Counted from the stretch's first letter, positions 34,088 through 46,794 are shown. The stretch: 64,000 nt of DNA from Rhyacophila brunnea (GCA_022495005.1 JAGYXB010001750.1:124001-188000), one strand, 5' to 3'. Notes: generated by a model from the sequence alone, not told the origin. Translations and numbers: made by a program.

Positions 34088-34300
34088 GGTACTGTCGGTT
34101 AAAGCGGATACAGCGGAAAACGCATTTTGAAAATAGCCGATAAACTGGATTATTTGTTAGTTTGGGATAGTTTAGGTTAGGTTAGGTTGGGTTAGGTTAG
34201 GTTAGGTTAGGTTTGGTTAGGTTAACCTAACAAATAATCCAGTTTATCGGCTATTTTCAAAATGCGTTTTCCGCTGTATCCGCTTTAACCGAACAGTACC
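34088..34300. mobile_element. 213-bp palindromic MITE with a telomere-like (TTAGG)n loop
   Basis: Perfect 8-bp target duplication ATGTTTTT (34,080-34,087 and 34,301-34,308). Ends GGTACTGTCGGTTAAAGCGG and its near complement, with arms running to TCCAGTTTATCGGCTATTTT. The loop 34,172-34,221 is ten pentamers, eight of them TTAGG, with one TTGGG and one TTTGG. Confidence 0.95.
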
Positions 34301-34308
34301 ATGTTTTT

Positions 34309-35439
34309 ATATTCCCTCATTTCCCTCAGAATATTGCTATTGTTTCCCGAGATCATAAATATAGATTATATTAAGGCTATACTTCAACTGAGGCATGGTC
34401 CAAAACGATCGTGACTACGCGACGCACAGATTGCGCAAACGACGCATGCTGAACAAAACATAATTTGTCATAAAAATTCAACATGCGTCCATTTAATGTT
34501 GTGATTATTGTTATATTAGTAATAATAATAATAATATATTCATTGACTTGTTTTCTTTTTCGAGTAAATGAGTAACGTTTTTTAGTCATCTTTACACGAT
34601 TTAACAAATTGACCTGCTCACAGCTCGACTATCGCTCTCCGATTGGCAACGTGTGGGAAATTTCAACCCTCTTATTATTGAAAATTATTTGCTGTTTTAC
34701 TGATGTATGCTCTTAATGCTTTTCTATATATGCGCATAGCCTTCTTGCACAAATGGTAGGTACTGTAAAAAGTCTTTTTTATTAGTATTAATTTTGGATT
34801 TGACCCTAGCCTAAGACACCCATTCGTTCAGCATGATAATTATTGGTCCAGAAGAATGGCAGGTCAATGATTTTTTATCATCAAAATAATTGCACAATTT
34901 ATTAACACTTACATATAAAAAAATTTGAATATGGAGATAATTCGTAATTTCTTAATAACCACCTTGCACTGTCGAACGTGCAACCTTGACATATACATCG
35001 GACCTTTTTTTATTAGACCTAAACTTCAGACACTAAAATGATGTAGTTAGTTATATCTTTATATATATTTACTGAAAAATAGTGATTAAAGAAGAATTAT
35101 TCTAAAGAAGTAAATATTATTTCATAAATAATTTAGAAACAATCTCACAAAATAATAGTTATATTTGGTCGATGTAACTATCATTACTTTTCAAATGACA
35201 GAACTTAAATAAAGAGCAAAATTATGTCAAATCTGTTTTGGTCAAATATCTTCATAATACCCTAAGACTAAAAACTTTCATGATGATTTAAGCTCTGAAG
35301 CAGGATATCTAACAATAAACTTTGGAACTTGTAGCAACGAGAAATTGACAATTTGACGTAAAACTATTCATTCTTATCAGCAAGATAGATCGTTAACAGT
35401 GCAGCATCATGTACAAAAGAAGTTATACATTAGATTCGC
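34309..35439. other. AT-rich DNA, nothing recognised
   Basis: An AATAAT microsatellite near 34,520. No coding frame or shared repeat noticed. Confidence 0.4.
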
Positions 35440-36250
35440 TCATAGCTTCTTCTTCTTCTTCTTCCACGGCGCTACATCCCGGGGTGGGATTTGGCCTCCT
35501 CCACAACCGCTCTCCACTCACTCCGGTCTCACGCCACACTTCTCCAGTTACCGGGTCTTCCTATATGAAGCCAGTCCACTTCTACGGCGTCAGCCCATCT
35601 CCTTCTTGGACGGCCTCTGGGCCTCTTCCGTTGGGGTAGCCACTTCGTTATGATCCTTGGCGCTCTAACTTCAGGCATTCTCCCCACATGTCCCGCCCAT
35701 CGTAGTCTTTGGGACTTACAGTATCTTATGATTGTTTGCTGTTCAATCAGCTCTTCCAACTCGTGGTTCATTTTTATTCTGTAGTTCCCATTTTCCAACG
35801 TGGGTCCAAAGATTTTGCGGAGTATTTTGCGCTCGAAGACAGATAATTTGTTTTCCTCGTTTTGAGTTAAGCACCAAGTCTCACAGCCATAAGTGACCAC
35901 TGGCTTTATAATTGTTTTATAAATTAGAAGTTTACTTCTTCGGCCTAGAATTTTCGACCCCACCAGTCGCTTGCAGGCATGCCAGCATTTATTCCCGGAG
36001 ATAAGGCGGATTTTTATCTCCTCTGCTGTCTTATTTTGGGTATTTAGGCTGGATCTGAGATACATGAACCTGTCCACCCCTTCATATGCATGCTGTCCTA
36101 TGTCTATATTCTGCAGCGGTACCTGATCGCGTGTGCTGACCATGTACTTAGTTTTTCACTGGTTTATTTGCAGCCCAGCGTTTTCTGCTTTTATTTTCAT
36201 AGTGCCACCATGGTCGATCATCCTCTGTTTGGATCTGCTTGTAATTACTA
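35440..36250 (-). pseudogene. LINE reverse transcriptase C-terminal fragment (type gamma)
   Basis: A 204-codon minus-strand frame (36,143-35,529) has LINE C-terminal landmarks in order: FMYLRSSL, KIRLISGNKCWHACKRL, LIYKTIIKPVVTYGCETWCL, LSVFERKILRKIFGP, RLRWAGHVGRMPE and RPRGRPRRRWADAVEVDW. The YGCETW and GHVGRM blocks follow the reverse-transcriptase palm in RTE/CR1-like LINEs. The upstream FYADD-containing palm is not present, so it is truncated. Its 3' end is a GAAGAAGAAGAAG run at about 35,463-35,448. It is the longest intact coding remnant in the window but not a host gene. Confidence 0.9.
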
Positions 36251-39033
36251 TGTCATTCGCTCATAGCATGTGAAGAAATAAATATATCCTAATAAAAAAA
36301 TATACCACTGTATGAAATAGTCTTCTGATAATAAATATCCGGCTAAACTCAGTTGAGTTAAAGCGATTGATAACTGTGTTCCAGTGGTCATTTTATCCAC
36401 ATAACTCCATGAGATATCAGCCGTTCCGGACAAAGTTGTACTTAGTAAACAATTAATTCCTGAGTTCTGGAATTGAATAAGGAAAACATGCACACATATT
36501 ATATGTTTCTACATCGCCAGAAGACGGGTGATTTGGCCATGAGTAAATCTTCTTCATGGCTCGGCTCCACCCCATGATGCAAGGACTGCGTCAGCGTTAA
36601 ATTCGTAGCACACTTGATTTGTTCATGTTTCCTCTACATAATTATTCAAATATTAAATTGGCAATTTTTTCCCATGTTTCATTTAAAGATAAAAAATAAA
36701 TTAGACGACACAATATGTCTGATAAATCGATTAAAAATACCCAACACACATTATCACCGAACCGGAGTTTATTAACGACAATTACATTGGTGACTACCGC
36801 GGGTTTTAAATTATCAATTTGAAAATGTGAATTATTAATTTACTCTTAAAATCACGTATTCAAGATCGTAATTAATAAATTAGTGTGAAAAACAAGGTGG
36901 AGCGAAGAAATATTATAATATGTTCAAAGACGTCGATGATGGCGGCTGTCGCTATTTTAAATTTATCTCGTACGTAATCGCCATACTAATTTACATAAGA
37001 TGTATTCATTTTATTAAATTTAATCGAGTTGTTTTGCCTTACACACCGAACTGACCGCCGTTTAACCAGTTATAGCAAAAATAAAATTGAGTTATGTAAT
37101 CATAAAGAGTAATCCGTTTTGCTACAAGCTGCATGTGCGAGTAGCTACATCTGAAAAATATTGATGAACTTTAACGAGTTGTCATTGCGTTGCTACATTT
37201 CAAAATCAGCCATGTCCACCTTTAGGCATTTTTGAATTTTTTGTGAATTGCTGAAGAACTACTGCTTTCTAACATTTCTGCATTATCAACATGTGGAATT
37301 TATTAATTTTAAATATTCTATAAACGAAATAATATATACTTTATGTATTGTGTATTTGAGAAAACAAAAAGCTGTTTTTCTCCCATTCATCTATTATGGA
37401 CTTGGCTGATTTTGAAATCTAGCGACACGTCATATTGTGGTCTAAAGACGGTTTTATAGAAGCTATCTTTTGTACAACGAGTTGAATTGTTTATGCATTT
37501 CATAATATTTCTGCATAATTTTCTTCTTTTATTCTCACTATTAGTTTACACTATTCTAGACATTAACTAAAAATTTAGGTAAATAAACCTTCATAACAAT
37601 TAATATACTTAGTAATTCATTCACAGAAAACTCAAGTCAAACACTTTATAAGTATTACCACAATATAAATAATGTAATGTATTATTAGCTAATAAAATCA
37701 TTTTAATATATAATTCTGTTTTCCTTTTGGTAAAAGCTCTAAATCTTTTATGTATATTGTTTATAGATGTCATCAAGCTTTTTTGGAACAAATTCCATGA
37801 AAATAATATGTTGAAGATATTACTTATCTTATCAATTTAACTGTCTAGCATAACACATTATTAATACTTTGATCATACTAATATACAATATAATATAAAA
37901 AATAAATAAGTAATTTTAATAAATCTATAAGATACATGAATGCTTTTAAAGCTTAACTACTATATTATTTCAATTGCGAGTATTCCTGCTACAACAAAAC
38001 TGACTTAACTGCAACAGAATATTTACCTCGAAACTATATACATATTATGCATATAGATCCACACTAAATATATAGTTGTGAAATATAATTTATTTAATAT
38101 AGTAAGTTGAAATATTATGGCCTTAATCAATGATCCGCGCGACCAAGCGTTGTCCTTGCGATCTATTATCTACGCGTGCAATTTTCCGCGCGAGTAATCG
38201 TACACGTGTCTACACAATTGACCGCAAAGATTAATTTTTCATGTTCAAGAGATTTATTAGATTATATTGACACAGCAACTATTATTTACGATGTGTTTTT
38301 CAATGTTTACTGAACTTAGGTATAGTATCAATTTAAAAAAATAATATTGAATGACATTGATCTATTATTCATATTCGCATTGCAACATCCCCCATTTTTT
38401 CAAATAGTAAACAAACCTAATTCTATCACAATAAAACCTCGTTCAATATCTGTCTTAAACTGTTTCAAATGACAAACGGTTGTATTAATGCATTAACATG
38501 CTCTTAACGGGCCATTGCCAAACCGAAGCGTTAAAAACCGCCACCATAAATCATCGATAACCAAAATTACTAATAACTATATTATAATATGTATCTCGGA
38601 ATGTTTACTTATGTCTTAATTAATAAAATGATTTATATATACAAACGAATTGTATTTTTTTCAAGTAAGGCTTTTGGTTATTGACCAGCCGACATTGGCC
38701 TGATTCTTTTTTTTATTACCATTGTAATGTCTGCTATATTTTGCATTTGTATACTGGCCACCTGTCTATCTGTGTATTGGAAAAATTCACGGTCGGTAAA
38801 ACAGATTCGATTTTTTATAACTCTCTTCTTTATCAACAAATTCTATGCATTTTTAAAGTATAATCAATCATTCATTAAAAGTCGTGTATGTGTGTATAAT
38901 AGTAATTCTCAACCGGAGTTCCGCGAGAATTCTCATAAACTTGCCAACAAAGTAGAATATGAAGCCTTCTTGGTAAATTTACATTTTTAAACAATGAAAC
39001 GTTTTGAAAACTTAACTTAATGTAATATATCGA
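36251..39033. other. AT-rich DNA with one small MITE
   Basis: No gene recognised. A small CpG-rich patch at 38,130-38,225 (GATCCGCGCGACCAAGCG, ACGCGTGC, CCGCGCGAG) stands out but has no frame. A palindromic element at 37,187 is listed separately. Confidence 0.4.
37187..37430. mobile_element. MITE-like inverted repeat
   Basis: TTTCAAAATCAGCCATGTCC at the left (from 37,198) is mirrored by GGACTTGGCTGATTTTGAAA at the right, with further imperfect pairing outward (GCGTTGCTAC versus CTAGCGACACG). About 244 bp, noncoding. Confidence 0.7.
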
Positions 39034-39256
39034 ATGGCCCTCGCCTTAAGCGTTGGCCTATAGTGTCGAGGGTCCCAGGTTCGAATCCTGCATCTGGCAA
39101 GTAGACATATTGTTTTTCAATTTGTGTATGAGTCAGAGTATGGACCTAATAGGTTGAGCAAGTGGCTGACATCCTTTTCTTGTAAAAACAAATTCTGTTA
39201 ACACAAACCTCCACTCTGTGGAGGCCCATATGATCTTATTAGGATCGGACACGGTA
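39034..39256 (+). repeat. SINE-1 copy, forward orientation
   Basis: The tRNA-like head TTAAGCGTTGGCCTATAG is followed by box B GGTTCGAATCCTGCATCTGG, then CATATTGTTTTTCAATTTGT, ATAGGTTGAGCAAGTGGCTG, CCTCCACTCTGTGGAGG and the terminal GATCTTATTAGGATCGGACA. It still carries a perfect 11-nt GGTTCGAATCC box B. Confidence 0.92.
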
Positions 39257-39548
39257 TCAAAATATATCGAAACTCTTTACTCAAACTTATTATTGACATA
39301 TGTACAATACCTTGTGAGAGTTTTATTTAGTAGATGAATTTTTGTAGGAATAAAAATTGTAGAATTTATCAGTAATGAGCGTCAAACCTACTAAGCACTC
39401 TCTTTGTTTCTTTCAAAGCGTTTCAAATATTTACGCTAATGGTACAGTTATAGCAAATTATTGATTTATATTCCAAGTGTTAAGATAACTCTAGTATCCA
39501 AAGTATGGAAGATAAATATTTCTTTAATATTAATTAATTACAATTTAC

Positions 39549-40149
39549 CAGTAGCGAAGGGTGGAAGTAGGCTATTAAGATCCGCCATAAATAGTGTACA
39601 TTAAATTTGTTAGTAATACGTATTTATTTTTATTGAACTAAGATTATAATTATTACAGATAAAATTGGTTAGTTTATAAAAATCAGTTAAACCCTGTCTA
39701 CACCAAACCATACCTAATAGTTTTAGTATATTTTGGGCGATACGGCAAAATTGTACACACTTTTTAATTCATAGTTATTTGTTTTCGTTGAATTAAGAAT
39801 AAGTACTTACATAAATTACACATATTTTCGGTTCATGTTTTAAAATTCATTAAACCCTACCTAAACCAAACTAAAATAGATAAAACACATTATTCCATCT
39901 ATAAAATATTCAAAGTTATGTATGATTTAATTGCATAATTTTAGATATTTTATAGATAGCCGAGTATTCTTTTGACTGTTATCTATTATGATATGGCTTT
40001 CGCAGGGTTTAATTGAATTTTCAAAACTAACCAACAATTTCTGAAGATTTTAGTCTTAATTTAATGAAAACAAATACGTATGACTGACAAAGATTAGTGT
40101 TCACTATTTATGGCGGATCTTAACAGCCTACCCCCGCCCTTTGCCACTG
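39549..40149. mobile_element. hAT MITE, CAGTRGCGAAGGG ends
   Basis: Termini CAGTAGCGAAGGGTGG and CCGCCCTTTGCCACTG, with inverted TAAGATCCGCCATAAATAGT inside. Target duplication CAATTTAC (39,541-39,548) versus CCATTTAC (40,150-40,157), one mismatch. 601 bp, noncoding. Confidence 0.9.
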
Positions 40150-40157
40150 CCATTTAC

Positions 40158-41047
40158 TAAGTACTACCAGTGCGTCCGATACAAGTACCTAGGCGGATGA
40201 TGCATTATTTGGGTAGCACATTGTAAGAGGGTGGCAAATTCAGGAAACAATACGAAAAATATAGCTTCTGTGACGTTAACGGTATTTCCATATTTTGTGG
40301 ATATGCCATACTTATCATTTTTTTTAATCGTTCGCTTGTATCCGTTAAAGACAATCACGCAGAAATAATAAGATGTAGTAAGCGATGTATTGTACTGTCC
40401 ACGATGGATGACTAGGAATGTGTCCGCTTATGAAGTCGTATTAAGATCCACTTTGGATTGTAGAGCCAATGACAAGTACTAATAGGTTCACATATAATTT
40501 GATTTGATCAATAGTGAGGTGTAATACTTTAATTATACTTATAATCGACACATTTCTTAGATAATGTCACTGCTTATTTACTGCTTAGTAGTACACATCT
40601 CTTTTATTAACTTAATAGTTGACGTCGGTGTCACCACTTATTGGGGGGGTGATCGTATGTGCTGTTCTTACCCCCAATGTTATTAATATCTTGTTTAGAA
40701 GGTTGCGTTGAGTGTGCGTGATATGGTAAATTCGCGTAGTGATGAATAACACAAAGTGATGGTATTTTCTTGGTTTTATATTGTAGTAATAAAGATTTTT
40801 TTTTTTAGAATTATTAATAACCATGTCCTTGCTTTTTCGTACAAGGTGGTTGTTAGTAATTTTGAACAATCACAAACACCCAGGCTTTGAGAAAAACACA
40901 TAAATGTTTTTGTCATGACCGGGAATCGAACCCAGGAACTCTTGGGTGGAGTAATAAAGATTGGATAAACACGGTACTAATAAAAGACTATCACATTGGT
41001 TTTATGTTGAGTTGGAAGGTTTACATTATAATTTGAATTAAGGTTGA
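40158..41047. other. Unique DNA, nothing certain
   Basis: Near 40,915-40,950 the minus strand has a tRNA-like GGGTTCGATTCCCGG box B, probably a SINE fragment. No gene recognised. Confidence 0.4.
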
Positions 41048-41055
41048 ATGTTACG

Positions 41056-41294
41056 CAGCGCTCGAAATGGAAAATTTTACGAATCGGAGCGCTCGATAAT
41101 TTTATGAAAATATTAACGTTGTCATCTAATTGTACTATATGTATTTTATAAAAATAAGTCTGTTAGATTTTTTATTATATGACATATCTAGCTCAGGCGG
41201 TCAAATTAATATTTCCACGAGACGGAGCGATAATTTTGGAGATTTTATGAACCGGAACGGCGCTCCGGTGCGTTCCGGACCATTTCGAGCCCTG
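41056..41294. mobile_element. hAT MITE, CAGSGCTCGAAATGG family, copy 2
   Basis: A perfect 8-bp duplication ATGTTACG at 41,048-41,055 and 41,295-41,302. Ends CAGCGCTCGAAATGG and CCATTTCGAGCCCTG. 239 bp, closely related along its length to the copy at 12,107, including CGGAGCGATAATTTT and CGGCGCTCCGGTGCG. Confidence 0.95.
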
Positions 41295-41302
41295 ATGTTA
41301 CG

Positions 41303-42310
41303 CGGAGTTGCGCGCGTAAATTGACTACATTATTGAAAGGCCAAAATGCAACTATTTTAGGACAGTCGAGATGCAACCGCTTCCTTTTCCGTTTTTGTGT
41401 AGTTCTCTATTGTCTATCAATGACAATCATAGACAACAACATGACAGTTTGTAGGTTTATATACGAAACATCTACAGGTTTCCCAAGATTTGATATAATG
41501 CTAATTTTTTTTTTTTGCCTAACAATAAGATTGGGAAGCTGTGGTTTAAATAATCAGGAAGAAAATATCTTATCTTATCACATTAAAAATTGTTCAATAT
41601 TAGTATATTTCGGATACACTAGTTTAATATAATAATTAAGTTTTATAATTAATATTACAATGCGTCATAATACAATAATACATTCCGGTGCAAATTTGTT
41701 TTTCTTATATTCTGGTTCAATGACTATTAAATTCGCATTACAATAATTAATTATTATTTAGATAATATTATATCTGCGACAATGTTTAATCTAAAACCAC
41801 ATACCACGCCAACGAGTGATTGGTAATTTACTATCTTAAAACACGAAACATTATCTGATAATATAAATTAACAATTAAATATGCAAATTCAGCTGTTGTA
41901 TTGCCTTATATGTTGTTTTTATTGTCTAGATATCCCAAATATATCTACATTTTCACGTTCATATAAGGGTTTACAACTATTTAATTTTGGTTAGCCAGTT
42001 TGATTTCTCTTCTAATGTTATTCTCTATTGTGTAGTATATTATGGTATCACATCACGCTACATTCACTTGTCCGTATACATATGAGGACTTTTTAATTTA
42101 CTTTATTTGGCAGCCATCTTTCATACAAAGAGTATTAAACACCTCGATGAAATATTTTTTTTTTAATAAAACATAGTTAATTATTTACTTTGCAGCAATA
42201 AAATTCATGATCTTATATTATGGGATTATCACTACGTATAAAAAATATTTTTTTACGACACGCTTTTTCCTCACACGATGACTTTTATCAAGTATAAGTA
42301 CCAAATTTTT
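41303..42310. other. AT-rich DNA, nothing recognised
   Basis: A 103-codon frame at 41,321-41,632 has no recognisable motif and AT-biased codons; probably chance. Confidence 0.4.
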
Positions 42311-42528
42311 CCGACCATGACCGATCCCAATAGGATCATATGGGACTCCGCAGAGTAGAGGTTTGTATTAACAGATTTTTGTTTTTGTACGAGAAATGGA
42401 TGTCAGCCACTTGCTCAACCTATTAGGTCCATACCCTGTCTCACACACAAATTGAAAAACAGTATGTGTACTTGGCAGATCCAGGATTCGAACCTGGGAC
42501 CCACGGCTTGAAGCGCGGCCAACGTGGG
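42311..42528 (-). repeat. SINE-1 copy, nearly full length
   Basis: CCGACCATGACCGATCCCAA, then CAGCCACTTGCTCAACCTAT, CAGTATGTGTACTTGGCAG, box B on the minus strand GGTTCGAATCCTGG and the head up to GAAGCGCGGCCAACGTGGG. Confidence 0.92.
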
Positions 42529-42640
42529 TGTAACCAAAATTGATATTTATTTTATAATATTATGTAACTTTCTAATTGTTATCAATACTGTGTGATCTGG
42601 CTAGAAAATTAGAACTGTAATGTGGAAAAGAGATATTTGG

Positions 42641-43311
42641 TTCAAACACGCGCGTTAACATAATTTTACTCCCTACTTTAATTATAGTTTGTCAATTTAT
42701 GGCTACGGCCGTATGTTGTAGCTTAACCACTAGGGAATGACAAAAAAAATGACGTATTTCAAAAAAACACTACCTTATTCTTAGGTCAATAATTATTATA
42801 AAGCAATCATTATTCATAAGATGTTTATCACACTTTAATGTTCAAAAACATAGCTTATAATGAGTATCTTTAGAATCATCTTCAAATGTGTTAATCTTGC
42901 CGATTTTTTGAATAATAAAATGCCTAATTCTTGTCAAATTTGGGATCACAGAGATTATCAAATAATTTTTTATCGTGAATATTTTACAAAAATTATCTCG
43001 TAATAAATTATACTAATGGTTTTATAAATGCGTTTAAAATTAATAAATGTAAAAAATCTTAACACCACTGCACAGTTATGTACCGAAATATGACTATATT
43101 CTAAAACATTAGAGCGAGAGGTTTAAAAGAATACTATTTTATGTAACAAAAATACTTTATGCAGTCATCAAATGTTTAAAATAACTATAAAGGATAATAA
43201 GGCTTCAAAATTATATAAATAGATTATCTACAACGTTTAAGGAGTGTCCAGGATCATGGTTTGAAAATACAATAAAAACTCAATTTTGACCTTCGACGAG
43301 CATGTCCCCCC
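42641..43311. mobile_element. TTAA fold-back element, single-arm copy 2
   Basis: This equals the right arm of the palindrome at 23,566: it starts at TTCAAACACGCGCGTTAAC, where the loop would be, and ends CGAGCATGTCCCCCC next to TTAA (43,312-43,315). The left arm is absent and no TTAA lies at the left edge, so half the element was lost. Similarity to copy 1 is high by eye. Confidence 0.92.
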
Positions 43312-43315
43312 TTAA

Positions 43316-43867
43316 TATTTTCATTTTTATCTAGGAATTCTAGCTATTAATTATTTGACATATTCTATTTTTTATATACTATTTTCAACATTAAATAATA
43401 GTATTTTAAACGGGGTAACAATATATTGTCAGTATGTTCCTTCGCAAACGAGAAGAAAAAAGCATATGAGTGAAATAATAAACTGATTCTTTAATGTTAA
43501 TGTTTGAAGTAGGTGCCTGCTTCACGATGACTGTCTAAAATGTGTCGACCTTGAGGTGTCAACCTGCTCCAACTCCCAAATTCCTTATCATTGACATCTC
43601 CTTGACAGTGAGCCAGTTCACCAGCCAACCAGCAGGTGGTTGTTGCCCGCTGACTGCTTTTTGCTTTTCTTTGTTGTGTTTTATTCTACATTTCAAAAGC
43701 AACATAATAAGTTTTTCGATTGCTGTCATGTATATTTTAATACAAAAAATAGCACAGAATACATAAGTAAGCGCGACGAGTGCTTTGTGAGATCGTGTGG
43801 GATAGATATTAAAGACATTTATCTGGTATCGGAAGAGGGTTGATTTATTAGTGTTGAAAAAATGATC
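43316..43867. other. Unique DNA, nothing recognised
   Basis: Overlapping frames on both strands at 43,542-43,894 include a hydrophobic plus-strand stretch, but no family motif or splice logic was seen. Confidence 0.35.
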
Positions 43868-44140
43868 TTCATTACTTCTTGGTCGTACTCTCATAGCTGA
43901 GGATCGTGATCACCTTTGAATTTTGTCTTACTTTGAGCGATCAAAACTTTCCATACCTTTCGATCTTCCTCTTCTCTCAGGGCAGAATAAATGGTGCCCC
44001 CAATCAGCTCCTTCACATGATCGCTTCAGCGCGCCGACGCTATTTCTCTGCTTCGCTTTCCTTGGAGGCCACCCTAAACTACCAGTCTCTCCAGGTTGTC
44101 CGGTTCACGCCGGACAATATCTCCAAATCTTCACTTTTGT
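43868..44140 (-). pseudogene. LINE 3'-end fragment (RTE-like, type beta), diverged
   Basis: Aligns with 13,806-14,110: the same order of TCATAGCTGAGGATCGTGA, TTCTCTCAGGGCAGAAT and ACCAGTCTCTCCAGGTTGTC, with many substitutions. Minus-strand frames are broken. Older copy than those at 9.7 and 13.8 kb. Confidence 0.8.
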
Positions 44141-44639
44141 TAGACTAATCGAAAATTACGAATATAATAAAAAAAATAACAAAAGCTATCTATGTATTTA
44201 ATATTTTCAAATGCAATACATATTAAATTTGGAATTTAATGACGTCACGCGTAGCAGTTTTTATTTACAATAGTGACAAATTTATACAGCTAAGACGTGC
44301 TCAACTGATGGCATTTATTTGACAGCAGGGTATTCAGAAAGGTTCTAGTATCAATTTGTGAAAATGCAGTAATAGTGGTGTCGGCTTAATCAATAAGTCT
44401 ACAGTAGAAATGATGGAACTATGGAGCATCAGCACCGAAGTATTTAACATCGACAAACACAGAGGGACGTTGACTCATTGGGAGATCAAGTCTCTAGTGG
44501 GATAATGGAGTAGCAAATGTCTTAAAGACTCTAGGTTTTGTCTAACTAGTAGAAAGCAATATTGTAAACGATGGCGTTGGAATTTAACACAATCCTATAC
44601 AACTGATTTTAATAATACAGCATACGTAATATAAATAAA
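44141..44639. other. Unique DNA, nothing recognised
   Basis: No repeat or coding character identified. Confidence 0.35.
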
Positions 44640-46240
44640 TCAATTTATCACGAATATCATCTGTAAGGGATCTTGGCATTACGTTTGAGAGTGAACTGAC
44701 ATTTATTAGCCATATAGGTAGTTACCATTTGTAATAAGGCGCTTAAAATGTTGGGCTTCATCATGCGTACTTCCCGGGTCTTTTCGGATGTTACGGTATT
44801 AAAACTTTTATTTAATTCTTTAGTTTGAACAGACTTGAGAGTGGGTCTATTGTTTGGGCACCGCATCGGTTGAAGTACGGCCTTATGGTGGAGAGGGTTC
44901 AGAAGAAATTCTTGAGACTCCTTTACTTGAATGGATACTATCCGTGGCTTTATCCAACTCACTTTCTCTTAGGCATGCTTACGTACTGCAGTCTGCAATT
45001 TAGAAGAAATCTTTATTTAGCTACGTATTTTTTTCGACTTATGCGAGGTATAAATGAGAACTCTGCCATTCTGGGCAGTGTTGACCTGTTGTTTATTCTC
45101 CCAAGGTGCAGAACCAACCTGCCACTGGTAATGCCAATTGGGAGGGCGATAACTATGTTCAACAAAATTGCTTCGAGTGTTGATATATTCCACCTACGTG
45201 AGGATGAGTATATGTAGACGTTGTTTTATAAATTCTTAAAATAGGGTCTGCTTAACTCATCCGATGTACTTCATTGTACCTATCTAATTTATATTTTTTG
45301 TATGCACACATTTCTACTTTTTAATAAATTACTGTATAATATGTCTATTCTGATCTATCTCTTTTTTATGTAATACTGTTTTATATATCTTTGTTTATAA
45401 ATGCCATTTCTTTTATTTTGTTAACTGTCAATTCATAGTGGAACTGCATTGTATTGTTGTTTTTTATTTAATAAAACGCATTTTTTTTTAGTACTTATTC
45501 CACTTTAATTAATATATTAGGACCGGTTTCGTCCGCCTCAGTGGGACATTTTCAACTGAATACATTTTTTTTTTAAAACAATATTTATCAAACAAAATTC
45601 AAAGCAATAGAAATAATATAACAATATGTACATAATAATTATCCGATTGTCATAACATAACTTTATATATTGTACATTATTTATTATTTTAATTTTATTT
45701 AATTTTGACTCATATTTTGGTTGTATTTGTTTTTTATTCGATCTCACTTCAATTGATAATATTGTTTTATTTTATTTTTTATTTTATTTTTGTTGTAAAT
45801 TTTGACTAATCATAATTATTTTGTTGATATTAATGTTATTGTAAGTATAGATTGTTTCATATTTTGTGGTTTGTTAATATTTTAAATAATTTGTTTAATG
45901 CCTCTGACGTAGTATGAAATATTAATGTCCAACCTCATTAGTTTTAAATTAGTCTGTTATTGGGAAGGTATTATTGGACGGATAATTATTATGTACCTAT
46001 TGTTATATTATTTCTATCGCTTTGAATTTTGTTTGATAAATATTGTTTTAAAAAAAAATGTATTCACTTGAAAATGTCCCACTGAGGCGGACGGAACCGG
46101 TCCTAATATATTAATTAAAGTGGAATAAGTACTATAAAAAAATTGCGTTGTAAACAATATAAATACCATGTTGTGATCGTCTTAAACTTATAATTTGCAA
46201 TGTCCACAATATGTTAAAAATAAATAAATTGAATTGAATT
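44640..46240 (+). pseudogene. LINE 3' end, Jockey/CR1-like, with a fold-back in its 3' UTR
   Basis: Plus-strand coding remnant: SSVRDLGITFESELTFISHI near 44,660, LKMLGFIMR near 44,745, then a 130-codon frame (44,825-45,217) with RLESGSIVWAPHRLKYG, VERVQKKFLRLLYLNGYYPW, LGMLTYCSLQFRRNLYL, CRTNLPLVMPIGRAITMF and IFHLREDEYM. This follows the reverse-transcriptase palm in Jockey/CR1-like LINEs. The 3' UTR is interrupted by an inverted-repeat element (45,474-46,154) and resumes with GTCTTAAACTTATAATTTGC, ending in a (TTGAA)n/A-rich tail near 46,240. Best copy of three. Confidence 0.88.
45474..46154. mobile_element. Inverted-repeat element inserted in a LINE 3' UTR
   Basis: AGTACTTATTCCACTTTAAT, TAATATATTAGGACCGGTTT and GTCCGCCTCAGTGGGACATT at the left are mirrored at the right, and pairing continues to TCAAACAAAATTCAAAGC / GCTTTGAATTTTGTTTGA. 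Beyond AGTACTT the arms extend through a T/A run to AACGCA. About 680 bp with 150-nt-plus arms. Noncoding; no certain target duplication. Confidence 0.85.
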
Positions 46241-46794
46241 GAAAAAAAAAATTGTGTAAAAAAAATCTTGGAATTAAAATATTAAATTAATCAATTTATC
46301 GTCCGTGAACCTACTATTGATATACTCCCTTTCGAGTATGCATATATCTATATTATATTTAGGTTATCTTATAAATCATAGGTCAAGAATATTTAAACAA
46401 AAAATATATTAAAAATAGTATTTGCAGTTACTTATAATATTATACTATTATTCATTCACAATGAATTATCTCATAACCGTGAGAACTCTGCAATCTCAAC
46501 TGTTACTAAATTGTATGATTTCTATCATCAATCAAATGATATTTTTTTTATTCTACAAATACATTTAAAAAAAAAACCAAATAAAATAAATATGATGTCC
46601 TAACATGTGTGATTTGTTAATATGTGTTTTATTACCCACATGCGACTGACATTAATTTCATATGGGATTTTTCGTGAACTCAATAAAAATTATCATAAAA
46701 TAAATTTATCGCAAATATGCAACCTATCCATCAATTATTTTATATCCATTCATTTAATATTCAGTATTGTGTTTATATAGTATTTAAAAAAACT

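Noticed and set aside
41321..41632. 103-codon plus frame
   Set aside because: No splice context or recognisable motif, AT-biased codons, and it begins just after a MITE; likely chance.
43559..43894. 111-codon minus-strand frame
   Set aside because: Competing frames on both strands and no family match; not supported as a gene.
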